The position numbers and the translations under genes are program-made. 7,429 nt of DNA from an uncultured Clostridia bacterium (GTDB lineage Bacteria; Bacillota; Clostridia; Christensenellales; Borkfalkiaceae): the NCBI GenBank assembly GCA_900557285.1, contig USSJ01000058.1, positions 1-7,429 on the forward strand, read 5' to 3'. The notes beneath the pieces are model-generated. The model was not told the origin of the DNA, did no database searches, and was given only the letters and a program-made list of their open reading frames with translations. Of this stretch, positions 6,553-7,429 are shown piece after piece (within the stretch, counting starts at the first letter, position 1; each line of letters opens with the position of its first letter).

Positions 6553-7141
6553 GCTGTGTTCTAATGAATATTATCTGAGCCAGTATGCGCATCAGGTTCC
6601 CGCGGAGCCGATAACGGCAGGTCTGTATATTGCGAAGCTGGAAGTAGACCCTGCCGGCACGCCGTACGATGAATTGGGCGGAAAAGAAACGGAAGGCGAT
6701 TATGCAGGTATGTATAAAGTCGCGTGCATGTCGGATATATGGGGCGGAAGGCTCGGAGTTGCGAATTCTGACATGCTCGGTTACCAGGGACAGGCCGCAC
6801 TGCATGTCAAATACCGTGAATATGATTATTACGGCTTTGATATGGTGTTCAACGGATCTGTGCCGGATCTGACCATCTGGACGGGCGGATACGCTCTCTT
6901 TATCAGGGCGTCGGGCGTGTCGGCGGAAGGCGGAAACGATGTGAAGCCGGACGACATTTACATCTATGACGATCAGGGTGTGAACGTGGTCGGACAGGCG
7001 CTGGAGGCAGGCAAGCGTTATACTTTCAAGATCCGTATTCAGAAAGACGATACGGACAATGCATCTTTCGGTATAGGCGTTCCCGGAACGGAAGACAATT
7101 ATTTCTATATCGGTCTGCCTTATTTCTTAAAGAATAACTGA
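6416..7141 (+). CDS. 3' part of the frameshifted Big2 lipoprotein gene
   Basis: This open stretch of 241 codons continues the upstream protein in the next frame. Its first ATG at 6416 has no ribosome site and no signal peptide, so it is not an independent gene. It completes the first C-terminal module (ATQIEPNTVYTMVVDLRKG, IMLDIPMTAYVANG, NEYYLSQY) and contains a second one, from about MSDIWGG to the end (DYYGFDMVFNG, PDDIYIYDDQG, LEAGKRYTFKIRIQKDD, NYFYIGLPYFLKNN). Both modules are rich in short aromatic beta strands and recall jelly-roll carbohydrate-binding domains, but I do not recognise a named family. Joined to the upstream part the protein would be about 532 residues. The TGA at 7139-7141 is the last stop of the operon before the terminator region. 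Confidence 0.7.
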   Translation: MQTIATQIEPNTVYTMVVDLRKGGQDVADSKIMLDIPMTAYVANGELCSNEYYLSQYAHQVPAEPITAGLYIAKLEVDPAGTPYDELGGKETEGDYAGMYKVACMSDIWGGRLGVANSDMLGYQGQAALHVKYREYDYYGFDMVFNGSVPDLTIWTGGYALFIRASGVSAEGGNDVKPDDIYIYDDQGVNVVGQALEAGKRYTFKIRIQKDDTDNASFGIGVPGTEDNYFYIGLPYFLKNN

Positions 7142-7150
7142 CAAACGGCA

Positions 7151-7183
7151 GCAGGCGATCTGTAACGATTTCAGACCGCCTGC
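7151..7183 (+). other. Stem-loop just after the last operon stop codon
   Basis: GCAGGCG (7151-7157) pairs with CGCCTGC (7177-7183); after one A/C mismatch, TCTG (7159-7162) pairs with CAGA (7172-7175), leaving a 9-nt loop. The hairpin starts 9 nt after the stop codon. It is followed by AGAGAGAAAAAAA rather than a T-run, so it is not an intrinsic terminator for the operon. It may protect the mRNA 3' end. Confidence 0.6.
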
Positions 7184-7197
7184 AGAGAGAAAAAAAT

Positions 7198-7283
7198 AAA
7201 AGCCGCAACCCGAAGGTGATATGCACCCCAAAAGTCGGATGCTTTTGGAGAGTCATATCGGCTTTGCAGGGTTGCGGCTTTTT
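7198..7283. terminator. Long bidirectional intrinsic terminator
   Basis: A perfect 14-bp outer stem pairs AAAAGCCGCAACCC (7198-7211) with GGGTTGCGGCTTTT (7269-7282). The rightward transcript ends in a five-T run (7279-7283); the leftward transcript reads TTTTATTTTTTT after the same stem, so it can stop transcription from both sides. The inside is also paired: GATATG (7218-7223) with CATATC (7254-7259), and CCAAAAG (7228-7234) with CTTTTGG (7242-7248) around a 7-nt loop. The result is an unusually long rod of about 85 nt compared with ordinary terminators. Confidence 0.85.
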
Positions 7284-7288
7284 CCGTA

Positions 7289-7316
7289 TCGGGGCGCATA
7301 TTTTTTTGCGCCCCGA
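7289..7316. other. GC-rich stem-loop with T-rich loop beyond the terminator
   Basis: TCGGGGCGCA (7289-7298) pairs perfectly over 10 bp with TGCGCCCCGA (7307-7316), closing an 8-nt loop TATTTTTT. Neither side is followed by a T-run, so it is not a complete intrinsic terminator by itself. It starts only 5 nt after the T-run of the preceding terminator and may reinforce it, or shield the 3' end of a leftward transcript. Confidence 0.7.
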
Positions 7317-7349
7317 AAGTATGTTTTCGTATCGTATATCCGAAAATTC

Positions 7350-7429
7350 TCAAAAAGGCGGCGGCACATTTCCGCAAGATACTGTGACGGGAGTACAGGC
7401 GTTTTCGTTGATTTGACCGTGAAAGATGT
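7350..7429 (-). CDS. Possible C-terminal end of a convergent gene (cut by window edge)
   Basis: Leftward from the edge, one minus frame reads 25 codons and stops at TGA (7352-7350), just before the hairpin at 7289-7316 and the bidirectional terminator. The tail reads QINENACTPVTVSCGNVPPPF. The shape, a beta strand followed by a proline-rich end, is loosely like the C-terminus of LacI-type regulators, but the stretch is too short to assign. The other two minus frames are also open here, so coding potential is not proven; the main argument is the stop placed right before terminator structures. The alternative is plain intergenic DNA. Confidence 0.25.
   Translation of the reverse strand, partial: IFHGQINENACTPVTVSCGNVPPPF

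Noticed and set aside
7198..7283. Riboswitch or CRISPR-like element in the structured 3' region
   Set aside because: It lies after the operon rather than before a gene, matches no riboswitch core I know, and there is no repeat-spacer periodicity.
7171..7416. Open frames on both strands through the 3' hairpins
   Set aside because: They run through inverted repeats and the terminator, have no ribosome sites and encode nothing recognisable.

Overview
The window reads as one carbohydrate-uptake locus from a low-to-mid GC Gram-positive bacterium, most likely a gut-type member of the Clostridia. The basis is three N-terminal lipoprotein signals with cysteine lipoboxes, strong AGGAGG-type ribosome binding sites, two TTG starts, sigma-A-like promoters, and a CUT1-type ABC sugar importer without its own ATPase. 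The genus cannot be fixed from this sequence; uncultured Christensenellales-like lineages are a guess.

Layout. Positions 1-443 (minus strand) hold the N-terminal 147 codons of an AraC-family regulator, with its cupin-type sensor domain; the rest lies off the left edge. The divergent intergenic region (444-605) carries a good promoter in each direction. Between them is a pair of direct repeats exactly 21 bp apart, the second overlapping the rightward -35 box, as expected for an AraC-type activator site. Rightward come five tightly spaced genes: a TIM-barrel glycosidase-like lipoprotein (606-1967), a family 1 solute-binding lipoprotein (1982-3682), two permeases with EAA loops (3675-4646 and 4630-5517), and a lipoprotein with two Big2 Ig-like domains (5542 onward). 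The last gene is broken by a net one-base frame change near 6420; its remainder continues in the next frame to 7141. Three hairpins follow; the middle one (7198-7283) is a long bidirectional terminator. The right edge may hold the last codons of a convergent minus-strand gene.

How the parts may work together (inference). The AraC-type protein would sense a sugar or a derived signal and activate the operon. Surface lipoproteins would bind and possibly cleave a glycan, the binding protein would hand the product to the two-permease channel, and a genome-encoded shared ATPase of the MsmX/MsmK kind would power transport. The substrate cannot be read from the sequence. The least explained parts are the glycosidase-like lead gene, the frameshifted Big2 lipoprotein with two related C-terminal modules, and the structured 3' end.
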